A stretch of 33,155 nt of DNA from Bacteroidota bacterium. Its GTDB lineage: Bacteria; Bacteroidota; Bacteroidia; Bacteroidales; Tenuifilaceae. Location: contig JAEXVC010000097.1 of the NCBI GenBank assembly GCA_023406715.1, positions 1 to 33,155 of the forward strand, given 5' to 3'. The notes beneath the pieces were generated by a model. The model had not been told where the DNA came from and ran no database searches. It saw only the letters and a program-made list of their open reading frames with translations. Shown here one piece after another: positions 9,705-17,799 of the stretch. Each line of letters starts with the position of its first letter. Position 1 is the stretch's first letter. The translations under genes and the position numbers were made by a program.

Positions 9705-9720
9705 CGGCACGGTAAATGTT
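9705..9720 (+). promoter_or_regulatory. candidate sigma-54 (-24/-12) promoter
   Basis: The -24 part reads CGGCACG, six of seven bases of the consensus TGGCACG. Ten bases after its GG comes GT (in ATGTTT), where the consensus has GC (TTGC). Spacing is thus exact and one key -12 base differs. It lies between the terminator of a sigma-54 activator gene and a chemoreceptor gene whose ATG is 70 nt away. The inference rests on similarity and position only. Confidence 0.4.
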
Positions 9721-9790
9721 TTACATTTAGCACAAGGGGATATTAACCTTGAACTAAAAATTAGAATATTAACCATTAAAACATACTGCC

Positions 9791-11035
9791 ATGAACGAAG
9801 TTCTATTACAAGGTATAATAATGCTAGGCTGTATACCTGCCGCTTACCTTATCCTTAAGGTGATTTTCAAAAAATCTATCATGTTTAAATTTAGCTTTTT
9901 AACAGTTGCATTCACGCTGTTTGTGGGCTATTCTACCTATCTTAAAGGCGCTATAGGTTTATCGTCTTTAATATCACTTCCAATAAGTTTTGGTGTTGGA
10001 ATTATACTTTATGCTTATATTAATAAAATTCTAAGAAAACCTCTTGAGAAAGCTATTAACAACGTTAAAATTCTTAGCGAAGGCAATTTGAATATTCAAA
10101 TTGAAGAAACAAACATTGAAAACGAACTTGGAGTTCTTAATAACTCTATTAAACTATTAACTGAAAACCTTAATACAATTTTATCGGAAGTTATTTCAGG
10201 AGCAAACAACCTAGCCACATCGAGTGAGCAGTTCAGCAATACCTCGAAACAAATCGCGGAGGGTGCTAACGAACAAGCATCGTCAGTTGAGGAGATATCG
10301 TCATCCATGGAGCAGATGGTTGCCAATATCGACCAAAACTACCAAAACGCCCAACTAGCCGAAAGTATGGCCAAAGAAATGCTAGACGGAATAAAAATGG
10401 TTTCGGGCGGTGCAACAAAAGCGTTAGAAGTAAACAAACTTGTATCGGAAAAAATCAAAATAATAAACGACATCGCATTCCAAACAAATCTTTTAGCCTT
10501 AAATGCAGCAGTTGAAGCAGCAAGAGCAGGAGAACACGGAAGGGGATTTGCAGTAGTTGCCGCCGAAGTAAGAAAACTTGCAGAAAACAGCAAAAAAGCA
10601 GCAGACGAAATTGTAAATTTAGCCAACGAAAGTTACAATCTTTCTGAACAATCGGGAAAAAAAATTGCAGAAGCCGTTCCTTCAATTGAAAAGACCGCAC
10701 GTTTAGTTCAGGAGATTACAGCGTCGAGCAACGAACAGAAATCAGGTTCAAATCAAATTAACAGCGCAATACTCCAACTCAACGCTGTAACACAGCAAAA
10801 TGCAGCATCGGCAGAAGAGCTAACCTCAAGCGCAGAGGAACTTTCAAAACAAGCAGAACAACTAAACGAAATTACAGCATACTTCAATATAGGAAATAAA
10901 GTGGAGAAGAAAAACGCTGCAACCAATAGCAAAAAGAATAACCCATCGGCTAAAATCAGCAAAACAAATCAATCGAAACCATTGAAGATGAAATCGGGAG
11001 TTAATTTGCTAGACAATGAATTCGAAAACTTCTAA
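9791..11035 (+). CDS. methyl-accepting chemotaxis protein without periplasmic sensor domain
   Basis: A 414-residue chemoreceptor. Two or three membrane helices (about 7-27, 30-48, 53-74) are joined by loops too short to hold a periplasmic ligand domain. A HAMP-like segment (about 75-128) and the cytoplasmic coiled-coil signalling domain (about 135-365) follow. The hairpin tip is canonical: [20 protein letters not shown] and [16 protein letters not shown]. Gln/Glu/Ser-rich stretches such as [17 protein letters not shown] look like methylation sites. A Lys/Asn/Ser-rich linker leads to the last five residues EFENF, which fit the CheR/CheB-docking pentapeptide pattern. The protein may sense the membrane state or a partner. 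A receiver-only gene follows after 12 nt. No CheA or CheW gene is in the window. Confidence 0.93.
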   Translation: MNEVLLQGIIMLGCIPAAYLILKVIFKKSIMFKFSFLTVAFTLFVGYSTYLKGAIGLSSLISLPISFGVGIILYAYINKILRKPLEKAINNVKILSEGNLNIQIEETNIENELGVLNNSIKLLTENLNTILSEVISGANNLATSSEQFSNTSKQIAEGANEQASSVEEISSSMEQMVANIDQNYQNAQLAESMAKEMLDGIKMVSGGATKALEVNKLVSEKIKIINDIAFQTNLLALNAAVEAARAGEHGRGFAVVAAEVRKLAENSKKAADEIVNLANESYNLSEQSGKKIAEAVPSIEKTARLVQEITASSNEQKSGSNQINSAILQLNAVTQQNAASAEELTSSAEELSKQAEQLNEITAYFNIGNKVEKKNAATNSKKNNPSAKISKTNQSKPLKMKSGVNLLDNEFENF

Positions 11036-11047
11036 ATAATCAAAGCC

Positions 11048-11422
11048 ATGAAAACAGAAATTACCATACTATACGTTGACGATGAGCCAATTAACCTATT
11101 CCTTTTCAACCAACTTTTTGAAAAAAAATATAAAGTCATCACAGCTGAATCGGGTTATGCGGGTTTAAATATAATTGAGAGGAATCCTAATATCGATGTA
11201 GTAATTAGCGATATGAAAATGCCTGGGATGAATGGCATAGAGTTTATTCAGAAAGCAAAAGAACTTTACTCAAATATCCACTATTACATCCTAACAAGTT
11301 TCGATATTACTCCAGAGATTGACAAAGCATTAAAAACTGGACTAATTGATAAGTATTTTCAAAAGCCTTTTAATTTGCAAGAAATTGAATCTACAATATC
11401 AGAAAAACTTAATATCACATAA
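11048..11422 (+). CDS. single-domain response regulator (receiver only)
   Basis: A 124-residue receiver with no output domain. The acidic pocket is Asp11/Asp12 (YVDDEP), the phospho-acceptor is Asp55 (VISDMKMPGMNG), and the conserved Thr/Ser and Lys are in LTSF and FQKPF (Lys106). The gene starts 12 nt after the chemoreceptor stop, so both are likely one transcript. It may act like CheY or as a phosphate sink, but its sequence is closer to the receivers of NtrC/RpfG-type regulators than to classical CheY. No motor target can be inferred. Confidence 0.9.
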   Translation: MKTEITILYVDDEPINLFLFNQLFEKKYKVITAESGYAGLNIIERNPNIDVVISDMKMPGMNGIEFIQKAKELYSNIHYYILTSFDITPEIDKALKTGLIDKYFQKPFNLQEIESTISEKLNIT

Positions 11423-11443
11423 AACAAGAATTGAATAAATAGG

Positions 11444-11475
11444 AAACCCTGCAAAATAAGCTTTGCAGGGTTTTT
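11444..11475 (+). terminator. Rho-independent terminator after the receiver-only gene
   Basis: A perfect 12-bp stem (arms 11444-11455 and 11462-11473, core ACCCTGC/GCAGGGT), a 6-nt loop and a T run starting in the stem. It lies between convergent genes and may serve the minus strand weakly. Confidence 0.9.
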
Positions 11476-11494
11476 AGTTCCGTGAAAATCAATT

Positions 11495-12838
11495 TTATTT
11501 ACAGTACAAATCAATCACCTGGTTCAACCCGCGTTCGCATACTCTACAGAATCGTAATGATTTTGAAAACATAATGCAATCCACCTCAGGTCTGTACATT
11601 CCATTGCTTAAGTAATTAGCACCTTCGAACGCACCAACTTTTCCTGCATAAGGGTCATTTTCTAGTACTTTTATTTTGTTTGAATCCTTTTTCTCGTACT
11701 CAGCTTTATTCCATGGTGTAGGAATTGGAATACCAGGTGTAACAATATCTTTCCACTTTAAGTTTTCTGGATTTAGCAACGCTGTAACGTTGAATTCCCA
11801 AGGCTCTACGCTTGTATTTGCAGGGTCATAAGCTACGTGACTTTGGTAGTACTCATCGGCCAAGCCAGCAATGTGGTGACCCATTTCGTGCACAAAAACG
11901 TAGTCGTTATAATCGGAACGTGCACCAGCTGTTATATAAAGGTTGTAAATACCTCCACCACCATACTTGGTTGAATTAAGAAGAATCACAATAAAATCGT
12001 AGGGTGCTGCACCGGCATAATCCCTTACTACCCAATCGTTATTTGAAAGCACATACCTATCCACACCAAAAGTGTTGTAGGTTGTTTCCAACGGATTTTT
12101 AGGGAAGAAATTCTTGTTGGGATTAGCTATTCCACTTTCCTGAGAAATAACCTCTACTGACCAAACATTAAAGTCATTTTTACGTGCTTTATATGGGTCA
12201 ACCGCAAAGAAATACTCCACGAACTTATTGGCATCATCACGGAAAAGTTTCATTTCATCGGCGGTGTAGCCATCGCCAAGAATAACAATATCTAATTTAG
12301 ATTTAACATCGCCACTATTCACCAACTGATTTACCTTAACACTGGCAGGTTTTTGCTCAGCATTAAAACCTGTTGGGTCAACCTCAAAATTCCAAATTGG
12401 CTGAAGAATGTTTTTGGCATCACGCTTTTTCATAACAACATTAACCTTTGCCTTTGGCCAAGGGATACGGATTGATTCCTTGAATGGAAGGGTTTTCTCC
12501 TTTGCCTCAGCGGTTGTTTGCCACTCGCCGAAAACGCTGCAAAAGCCTTGGGAAAATAATAGTTTATTTGTTGCAGCATCGTAAACCTCATAGAAGTAAA
12601 GCCCTAATTGGTATGGGTCGGTTAAATGGTAGGTTTTGCCAGCCCAAACACCCTCGGGTTTTGCACTTACCAATTCAAACTTCTCGCTGGAAACATCTCC
12701 TTTGTGGATATAATCCAAACGCATTGTTTTATCGACAAAGTACGTCTCAAAATCAACCTTATCGGAAACTTGAGCAAAGGAAGAATTGATTAATACAACC
12801 AATCCTATTGTTAGAATAAACAATGATACTTTTTTCAT
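11495..12838 (-). CDS. secreted M64-family zinc metallopeptidase
   Basis: A 447-residue exported peptidase. The signal peptide spans about residues 1-22 (cut after SSFA). An N-terminal beta-rich domain (about 25-165) matches what is expected of M64_N. The catalytic domain carries HEMGHH with zinc ligands His317 and His321 and catalytic Glu318, followed by LADEYY, whose acidic residues may provide the third ligand. The preceding KLDIVILGDGYT and NDYVFVHEMGHH strings are typical of Bacteroidota M64 proteins. Four cysteines near the C-terminus (CIMF, CRVC, LYCK) may form disulfides. The founding M64 member cleaves IgA, but most relatives are general secreted or surface peptidases, so no substrate is claimed. 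The gene starts 27 nt after the PLP-enzyme gene and is probably in its operon. Confidence 0.9.
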   Translation of the reverse strand: MKKVSLFILTIGLVVLINSSFAQVSDKVDFETYFVDKTMRLDYIHKGDVSSEKFELVSAKPEGVWAGKTYHLTDPYQLGLYFYEVYDAATNKLLFSQGFCSVFGEWQTTAEAKEKTLPFKESIRIPWPKAKVNVVMKKRDAKNILQPIWNFEVDPTGFNAEQKPASVKVNQLVNSGDVKSKLDIVILGDGYTADEMKLFRDDANKFVEYFFAVDPYKARKNDFNVWSVEVISQESGIANPNKNFFPKNPLETTYNTFGVDRYVLSNNDWVVRDYAGAAPYDFIVILLNSTKYGGGGIYNLYITAGARSDYNDYVFVHEMGHHIAGLADEYYQSHVAYDPANTSVEPWEFNVTALLNPENLKWKDIVTPGIPIPTPWNKAEYEKKDSNKIKVLENDPYAGKVGAFEGANYLSNGMYRPEVDCIMFSKSLRFCRVCERGLNQVIDLYCK

Positions 12839-12865
12839 TTTTACTGTAATTAGTTATGATTTGAA

Positions 12866-13960
12866 TCAGAACGTGTGGTGTCTCATTGTTTGGATTGTGG
12901 AGCCATCGTTTAGTTTAATCTCGCCCATCAAATCAACAGTAAGGCAACTGTGAATGGGGAGTATAGCCACTAAATCGCCTACTTTAAATGGAAAATCGTT
13001 GGGAAAAGAAATAACTCCATGCTCTTGGCTTAACGATTTTACATATAAATCCTCAAGGGGCTTACCCCAATTTTTACCATCGAAACTGCAAACCATACCG
13101 AAGGAAGTTTCACCATTTTGTAGTTTGATACTATCCTTTGACAGATGAACTGCGCCGCAATGGATTACAGCCTCCCGCCGACCCTGATTGATATCAACCA
13201 CCGGACAAATCATTGCAACAGCAATATCGTTGGTTGTACACGACCCAATTTGACTCTGCATAACATCGTAAAAAACGAAGTTACCAGGACGAATCTCGTC
13301 AATTCCCCAAAATTCATCGGCAATGGAACACGAAGGAGTATCGCCGTACGATACAACAACATCGGGATGTGATTCCTTCCAAAATGCCTTTAGCTTGGTT
13401 AACTTGCTCAACGAATCGCGATGAATTTTTAGAATCTCATCGGTTGAGGTTGCCTTATACGTATGACCTGCGTGACATAGGAATCCTTTAAACTTCAAAC
13501 TCGAATTTCCCTCAATCTGGTTAACCATCAGAGCAATTTCGCGAGTATTATCAGGACTGAGCCCAGAACGGTTATGCCCAACATCTATCTCAATAAAAAC
13601 ACCAATATTTTCGTTTAGTTGGTTAACGGATTTCAGCAGGTTTGATGCCGATGAAAAAATCACATTTAAACTTATCTTTTTAGCCAAGCTATTTATGTCG
13701 TCAACCTCGAAAGGATTAACCGGGAATGCAATGGTAATATCAGTCCATCCGGCATTGGCAAAGTACTCGGCCATTTTTACCGATGAAACAGTGCAACCGT
13801 TTGTGCCTAGTTCACGAAACCATTCTGCAATTTGGACACTTTGATGAGTTTTAAAATGTGGACGTAATACCAATTTATGCAGAATGGCCTTGGAGGCCAT
13901 TCTATCAATATTTCTTTTACAAGTATCGGTATCTAAAAGAAGAAATGGAAGTCTATGCAT
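12866..13960 (-). CDS. D-threonine aldolase / DSD1-like fold-type III PLP enzyme
   Basis: A 364-residue cytoplasmic enzyme with an alanine-racemase-type N-terminal barrel. The Schiff-base lysine is Lys37 in LRPHFKTHQ, the signature of this group. The C-terminal domain has HSC (His337, Cys339), matching the metal-binding His-x-Cys of D-serine dehydratase and D-threonine aldolase. Family reactions are retro-aldol cleavage of D-threonine and D-3-hydroxy amino acids, or dehydration of D-serine; the sequence alone does not decide between them. Its ATG overlaps the end of the upstream membrane-protein gene by 8 nt, and the M64 peptidase gene follows, giving a small operon on the minus strand. Confidence 0.85.
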   Translation of the reverse strand: MHRLPFLLLDTDTCKRNIDRMASKAILHKLVLRPHFKTHQSVQIAEWFRELGTNGCTVSSVKMAEYFANAGWTDITIAFPVNPFEVDDINSLAKKISLNVIFSSASNLLKSVNQLNENIGVFIEIDVGHNRSGLSPDNTREIALMVNQIEGNSSLKFKGFLCHAGHTYKATSTDEILKIHRDSLSKLTKLKAFWKESHPDVVVSYGDTPSCSIADEFWGIDEIRPGNFVFYDVMQSQIGSCTTNDIAVAMICPVVDINQGRREAVIHCGAVHLSKDSIKLQNGETSFGMVCSFDGKNWGKPLEDLYVKSLSQEHGVISFPNDFPFKVGDLVAILPIHSCLTVDLMGEIKLNDGSTIQTMRHHTF

Positions 13961-14468
13961 TGTGTTGGTCTGGATTAATTTCGAAACGTTTACCCATTTG
14001 AATTTGAGGAATCAAAACTAACGATAATCGCTTGAGCATATAAACTTTTGCCTCGGTAGGGGTAATCTCAATGTATGGCTTATCGAAGTTAAGACTTAAA
14101 AAACGAGGTAATAATCGGGCCCGCTCAAACACTACTTTACCATCGGCCTGTTTAACAGCCATATAATCCTCCTTAAAGAAAAACTCTTTCAGCTTTTCTT
14201 GGTTAAGATTTGCTAAAGGCGAAATGGTTAAAATAACCTTTTTATATGAAAATGCAGTTGTAACTGCTATAATTAAAGGAAGTACGACCGTTATTGGAAT
14301 CAATATTATATAGTATTTTGAATAATTGTCCCAAGTTAATGCACCTCCAATCAATTGAATAATTAGTAGGAGTATTGCCATCATTACTAATGCAAAGAAA
14401 AAATGTAGGAAGAATATTTCTACCTGACCTTTACTTTTTGCATCCTGACTGTGAACTGATAGTGCCAT
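13953..14468 (-). CDS. two-helix membrane protein of unknown function
   Basis: A 171-residue protein I do not recognise. Two strong membrane helices (about 19-43 and 52-73) are followed by a soluble, probably cytoplasmic tail of about 95 residues with FERARLLPRFLSL and FDKPYIEITPTEAKVYML. Topology recalls small PH-like or YcxB-like membrane proteins that carry a beta-rich tail after two helices, but no diagnostic motif is visible. It overlaps the start of the PLP-enzyme gene by 8 nt, so the two are translated together. The ATG at 14466-14468 gives a short polar N-terminus (MALSVHSQDAKSKGQ). Confidence 0.75.
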   Translation of the reverse strand: MALSVHSQDAKSKGQVEIFFLHFFFALVMMAILLLIIQLIGGALTWDNYSKYYIILIPITVVLPLIIAVTTAFSYKKVILTISPLANLNQEKLKEFFFKEDYMAVKQADGKVVFERARLLPRFLSLNFDKPYIEITPTEAKVYMLKRLSLVLIPQIQMGKRFEINPDQHNA

Positions 14469-14579
14469 GGCTATTTATTTGGTTTAATGGTTTGTAGTCC
14501 GTTATTCTATACAGCAAATTATTAATCAAATTTACGGCTATTTCTTATTATAACAATGGAATATAGTTAATGTTAATAG

Positions 14580-15536
14580 TTACTTAAAAATTCCAATTCC
14601 TTTTTCTCCAGTCGATTTTTCGTAAGCCCTAAACATTCCGGTGGTATTCATATCCATACAAATATTGCCCTCCTTATCCACAGCAATTAAACCACCACGG
14701 CCATCAACTTTTTCGAGTTTACTGTTGATTACCAAATTAACAGCATCAACCAAACTTAAGCCTTTGTACTCCACAAGCGCCGAAATATCGTGTGCAACAG
14801 TAAAACGGATAAAAAACTCGCCGTGACCAGTTGCCGAAACTGCACAGGTTGCATTATTTGCATAGGTTCCAGCTCCAATAACTGGAGCATCGCCAACACG
14901 ATTGTATCGTTTGTTGGTCATCCCTCCTGTTGATGTTGCTGCCGCAAGGTTTCCATGAATATCAAGCGCAACACAACCAACTGTTCCCATTTTCTCTTTA
15001 TCAAGATATTTTTGCAAATCGTTCCATCGGGGTTGAGTGAAGAAGTAACTACTATCAACCATCTCTGCACCCATACTCCTAGCAAAATCCGATGCTCCTT
15101 TACCTACCATCATTACGTGAGCCGATTTTTCCATAACCAACCGCGCAGTAGAAATTGGGTTCTTTATATCGCCAACCCCTGCAATGGCACCAGCCATAAG
15201 ATTTCTACCGTCCATTATGGCTGCATCAAGTTCATTCTTGCCATCGTGAGTAAAAACAGCGCCCTTGCCTGCGTTGAATAATGGGCAATCCTCCAAGTAT
15301 CTGACAACCTGCTCAACAGCATCGAGGCTTGTGCCCCCATTGGCTAGAATTGTTTTTCCTATCTCTAATGCTTTAAGTAACTCTGCTTGGTAGTTATCTA
15401 TCTGCTCCTGAGTAAAATTTTCCTTTTTCATATTTCCGGCACCGCCGTGTAGCACAATGCTCCATGTTTGTGCCAGCAATGAATTAGCTAAAAGAATTAG
15501 AACAATGAGGGATAGTATCGTTTTGAAAGGTTTCAT
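14580..15536 (-). CDS. exported isoaspartyl peptidase / L-asparaginase (Ntn hydrolase)
   Basis: A 318-residue asparaginase of the plant type (family T2). A signal peptide spans about residues 1-22 (cut after SLLA). The mature part opens with WSIVLHGGAG, typical of the family. The autoproteolytic nucleophile is Thr185 in MGTVGCVALD, where cleavage would give alpha and beta subunits. Further family strings are NAGKGAVFTHDGKNELDAAI, GMTNKRYNRVGDAPVIGAGTYA and SATGHGEFFIR. It releases aspartate from isoaspartyl peptides or asparagine, probably in the periplasm. It ends 111 nt before the membrane-protein gene, so a joint transcript with the minus-strand genes below it is possible. Glycosylasparaginases share the fold but differ around the Gly-rich loop; the peptidase call is favoured. 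Confidence 0.9.
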   Translation of the reverse strand: MKPFKTILSLIVLILLANSLLAQTWSIVLHGGAGNMKKENFTQEQIDNYQAELLKALEIGKTILANGGTSLDAVEQVVRYLEDCPLFNAGKGAVFTHDGKNELDAAIMDGRNLMAGAIAGVGDIKNPISTARLVMEKSAHVMMVGKGASDFARSMGAEMVDSSYFFTQPRWNDLQKYLDKEKMGTVGCVALDIHGNLAAATSTGGMTNKRYNRVGDAPVIGAGTYANNATCAVSATGHGEFFIRFTVAHDISALVEYKGLSLVDAVNLVINSKLEKVDGRGGLIAVDKEGNICMDMNTTGMFRAYEKSTGEKGIGIFK

Positions 15537-15845
15537 AACTTTGGTTTAGGCTTTTCAAATGTAGTAAGGATGATAATAGGTTGTACCATTTATTTTGATT
15601 TTAACATATTTGACTAAAACTAACACTCTAACTATCGTACTTAACAACAAAGATGGTTGCTGCTTGTAATGCTGAGCGGTAGCAAAGCATCTCCATTGTT
15701 GTCCATTCAAATACGGGATTTCTCGATATCGCTCGAAATGACAGAAAGGTAAATGTTTTGTAGTGCTTGAGATGAAAGATTGAAATTAAAAATATCCTAA
15801 AAATTAACTAGGTTTGCACTCGAAAATCAATTTAAGTAATTCAAA
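15537..15845. other. 309-nt divergent intergenic region with a dispersed-repeat-like segment
   Basis: It separates the divergent asparaginase and LTA-synthase-like genes. No ORF is convincing. The segment 15668-15755 is richer in GC than its surroundings and reads TGCTGAGCGGTAGCAAAGCA and later TTTCTCGATATCGCTCGAAA, which contains the palindrome CGATATCG. Similar strings (GCTGAGCG..., CGCTCGAAATGACA) recur between genes in many bacterial genomes, so this looks like one copy of a scattered non-coding repeat. A TAGGTTTGC string at 15809-15817 fits TAnnTTTG and may be the promoter of the plus-strand gene at 15846. Confidence 0.5.
15556..15563 (-). promoter_or_regulatory. Bacteroidota-type -7 promoter element for the asparaginase gene
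   Basis: On the minus strand this reads TACATTTG, an exact match to TAnnTTTG. It is 19 nt upstream of the ATG. No clear -33 TTTG is seen at the usual distance, so confidence is limited. Confidence 0.35.
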
Positions 15846-17681
15846 ATGAAGAACAGACTACTCTTTATCCTAAAATACTCCATTTTTTGGATGCTCACTT
15901 TCGCTGTATTCCGCTTACTGTTTATGGCTTATAACATCAAGCAAACACTTCTGATTACTTTTGGCGATTTTATTAATATTTTGGTTAGGGGTGCATGGAT
16001 GGATTTATCGTTAACTGGTTACATAATTCTCTTAACATCTGTTTTTATTGGTATTCTTTTCTTTGTCAATAAAAAATGGCTTTCTGGAATACTTACAACT
16101 CAAACACTGCTACTATTAACATTGATTTCCTTTATATCGATTTCCGACTTTGAACTATACCGGAACTGGGGCTTTAGAATTGATGCCACTCCCCTGCTCT
16201 ACCTTAAAACGCCCAAAGAAGCAATGGCATCAATGGAAACCTTTATGATTGTCATTTTTGTAACAGTTACAATCATTACAATTATTGGGTTTTATTGGGC
16301 TTATAGGAAATGGGTTGCCTGCACATTAAATAATGCTGAAAACGGGAAATGGTGGTACTCTCCTATTTTTATTACAATTGCCGGAACAATGATTCTACCT
16401 ATACGCGGAGGCTTGGGAATTGCCCCCATGAATCCCGGAAAGGTTTATTTCAGTTCTAAAACCTACTGCAACCATGCAGCGTTGAATGCTCCATGGAATA
16501 TGATGTATTCCATATCTAAATCGGGTAAAATGAATAAGCGCTACCCCGATACCATTGGTAAAGAAAAAGCACAAGCTCTTTTTGCCGAACTAATGCAGAA
16601 TAATCCAGATTCTACTAAGGTACTCAAAACGGATAGACCAAACATTGTCCTAATAATGTTGGAAAGTTTTACATCGAAGTTAATTGAACCCCTTGGTGGA
16701 AAAGAGGGTGCTACTCCTAACTTCAATGCGCTAAGTAACGAAGGTCTATTCTTCACCAAAATGATATCGAGCGGAGATCGTAGCGATAAGGGTATTATTG
16801 CTATTATATCAGGATTTCCTGCACAGCCAACCCAATCAGTTATAAAATACCCAACAAAGTCACGAAAACTGGCTACTATTAGCGGAGCACTTGTTGATGC
16901 AGGCTATAGCGCTGCATTCTACTACGGTGGCGACCCCGATTTTGCCAATATCCGTTCGTATCTATACTCAGCAAAGTTTAGCAGAATTATTACTCAGGAT
17001 GATTTTCCACGTAACTACCGCAATTCCAAGTGGGGAGTTCACGATGAGCACGTTTTTAAGTATCTTTTAAACGATATCGATACTGCCAAAGGACCATTCT
17101 TCAAGATGTTTTTCACACTGAGCAACCATGAACCTTTCGAGATCCCTGCAAAATCAAAATACCCAGGAACAGAAGAGGTAAACCAATTTTTAAGTTCGGC
17201 TTTTTATACTGACAGTTGTTTGGGTAACTTTTTTGCTGAAGCAAAGAAACGTGAGTGGTATAACAATACTATATTTATTCTTATTGCCGACCACGGACAC
17301 CGACACCTAGGCAAAAGTACAAACTACTCCACTGACAAATTCTCTATTCCAATGCTTTGGGTAGGAGGTGCACTTAACGTCGAACCCAAAAAAATTGATA
17401 AAACCTGCTCCCAAGTTGACTTGGCGGCAACACTTCTTAATCAAGTTAACCTAAGCTATTCTAACTTTGTTTTCTCCAAGAACATACTAAACCCAAACAC
17501 ACAACCATTCGCTTACTACGCATTTAACAACGGTTACGGCTTTGTATCGGCCACCGATACTATTATTTACGACCACGTAAGCCGCAAGTATATCATGCAA
17601 AATGGAGTAAATGTCGAAAAAACAACCGAAAAAGCAAGCGCTTTTTTCTATGTTTATCAGGATGTGTTTTTGGGGTTGTAG
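15846..17681 (+). CDS. LTA synthase-family membrane phosphotransferase/sulfatase-fold protein
   Basis: A 611-residue inner-membrane enzyme with five membrane helices (about 10-30, 40-62, 65-75/80-100, 130-155, 175-190) and a large periplasmic alkaline-phosphatase-fold domain (about 255-600). The metal ligands are suggested by LIMLESFTSK (Glu) and LIADHGHRH (Asp, His). The nucleophile position is occupied by Ser313 in SSGDRSDKGIIAIISGFP; its spacing to SGFP equals that from nucleophile to TG in sulfatases. In Gram-positive LtaS the nucleophile is Thr. In Gram-negative bacteria such proteins are thought to transfer phosphoglycerol or phosphoethanolamine to envelope glycans or lipids; the acceptor here is unknown. 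The gene is monocistronic, with no obvious terminator and a repeat-bearing region behind it. Confidence 0.85.
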   Translation: MKNRLLFILKYSIFWMLTFAVFRLLFMAYNIKQTLLITFGDFINILVRGAWMDLSLTGYIILLTSVFIGILFFVNKKWLSGILTTQTLLLLTLISFISISDFELYRNWGFRIDATPLLYLKTPKEAMASMETFMIVIFVTVTIITIIGFYWAYRKWVACTLNNAENGKWWYSPIFITIAGTMILPIRGGLGIAPMNPGKVYFSSKTYCNHAALNAPWNMMYSISKSGKMNKRYPDTIGKEKAQALFAELMQNNPDSTKVLKTDRPNIVLIMLESFTSKLIEPLGGKEGATPNFNALSNEGLFFTKMISSGDRSDKGIIAIISGFPAQPTQSVIKYPTKSRKLATISGALVDAGYSAAFYYGGDPDFANIRSYLYSAKFSRIITQDDFPRNYRNSKWGVHDEHVFKYLLNDIDTAKGPFFKMFFTLSNHEPFEIPAKSKYPGTEEVNQFLSSAFYTDSCLGNFFAEAKKREWYNNTIFILIADHGHRHLGKSTNYSTDKFSIPMLWVGGALNVEPKKIDKTCSQVDLAATLLNQVNLSYSNFVFSKNILNPNTQPFAYYAFNNGYGFVSATDTIIYDHVSRKYIMQNGVNVEKTTEKASAFFYVYQDVFLGL

Positions 17682-17687
17682 AAAATA

Positions 17688-17715
17688 GTTGTTCGTTGAT
17701 AGTTGATTGTTGTTC
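17688..17715. repeat. four-unit heptanucleotide tandem repeat
   Basis: Four units in tandem with 7-nt period: GTTGTTC, GTTGATA, GTTGATT, GTTGTTC. The first and last are identical and all begin GTTG. It begins 7 nt after the stop of the LTA-synthase-like gene. Confidence 0.6.
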
Positions 17716-17799
17716 GTAAATTGACTAACGGGATAGTTGTTTCAGTATCTGCAATACAAAATCCCTCAACTTTGGTAAGGATAACAAAGTAATTAATAA

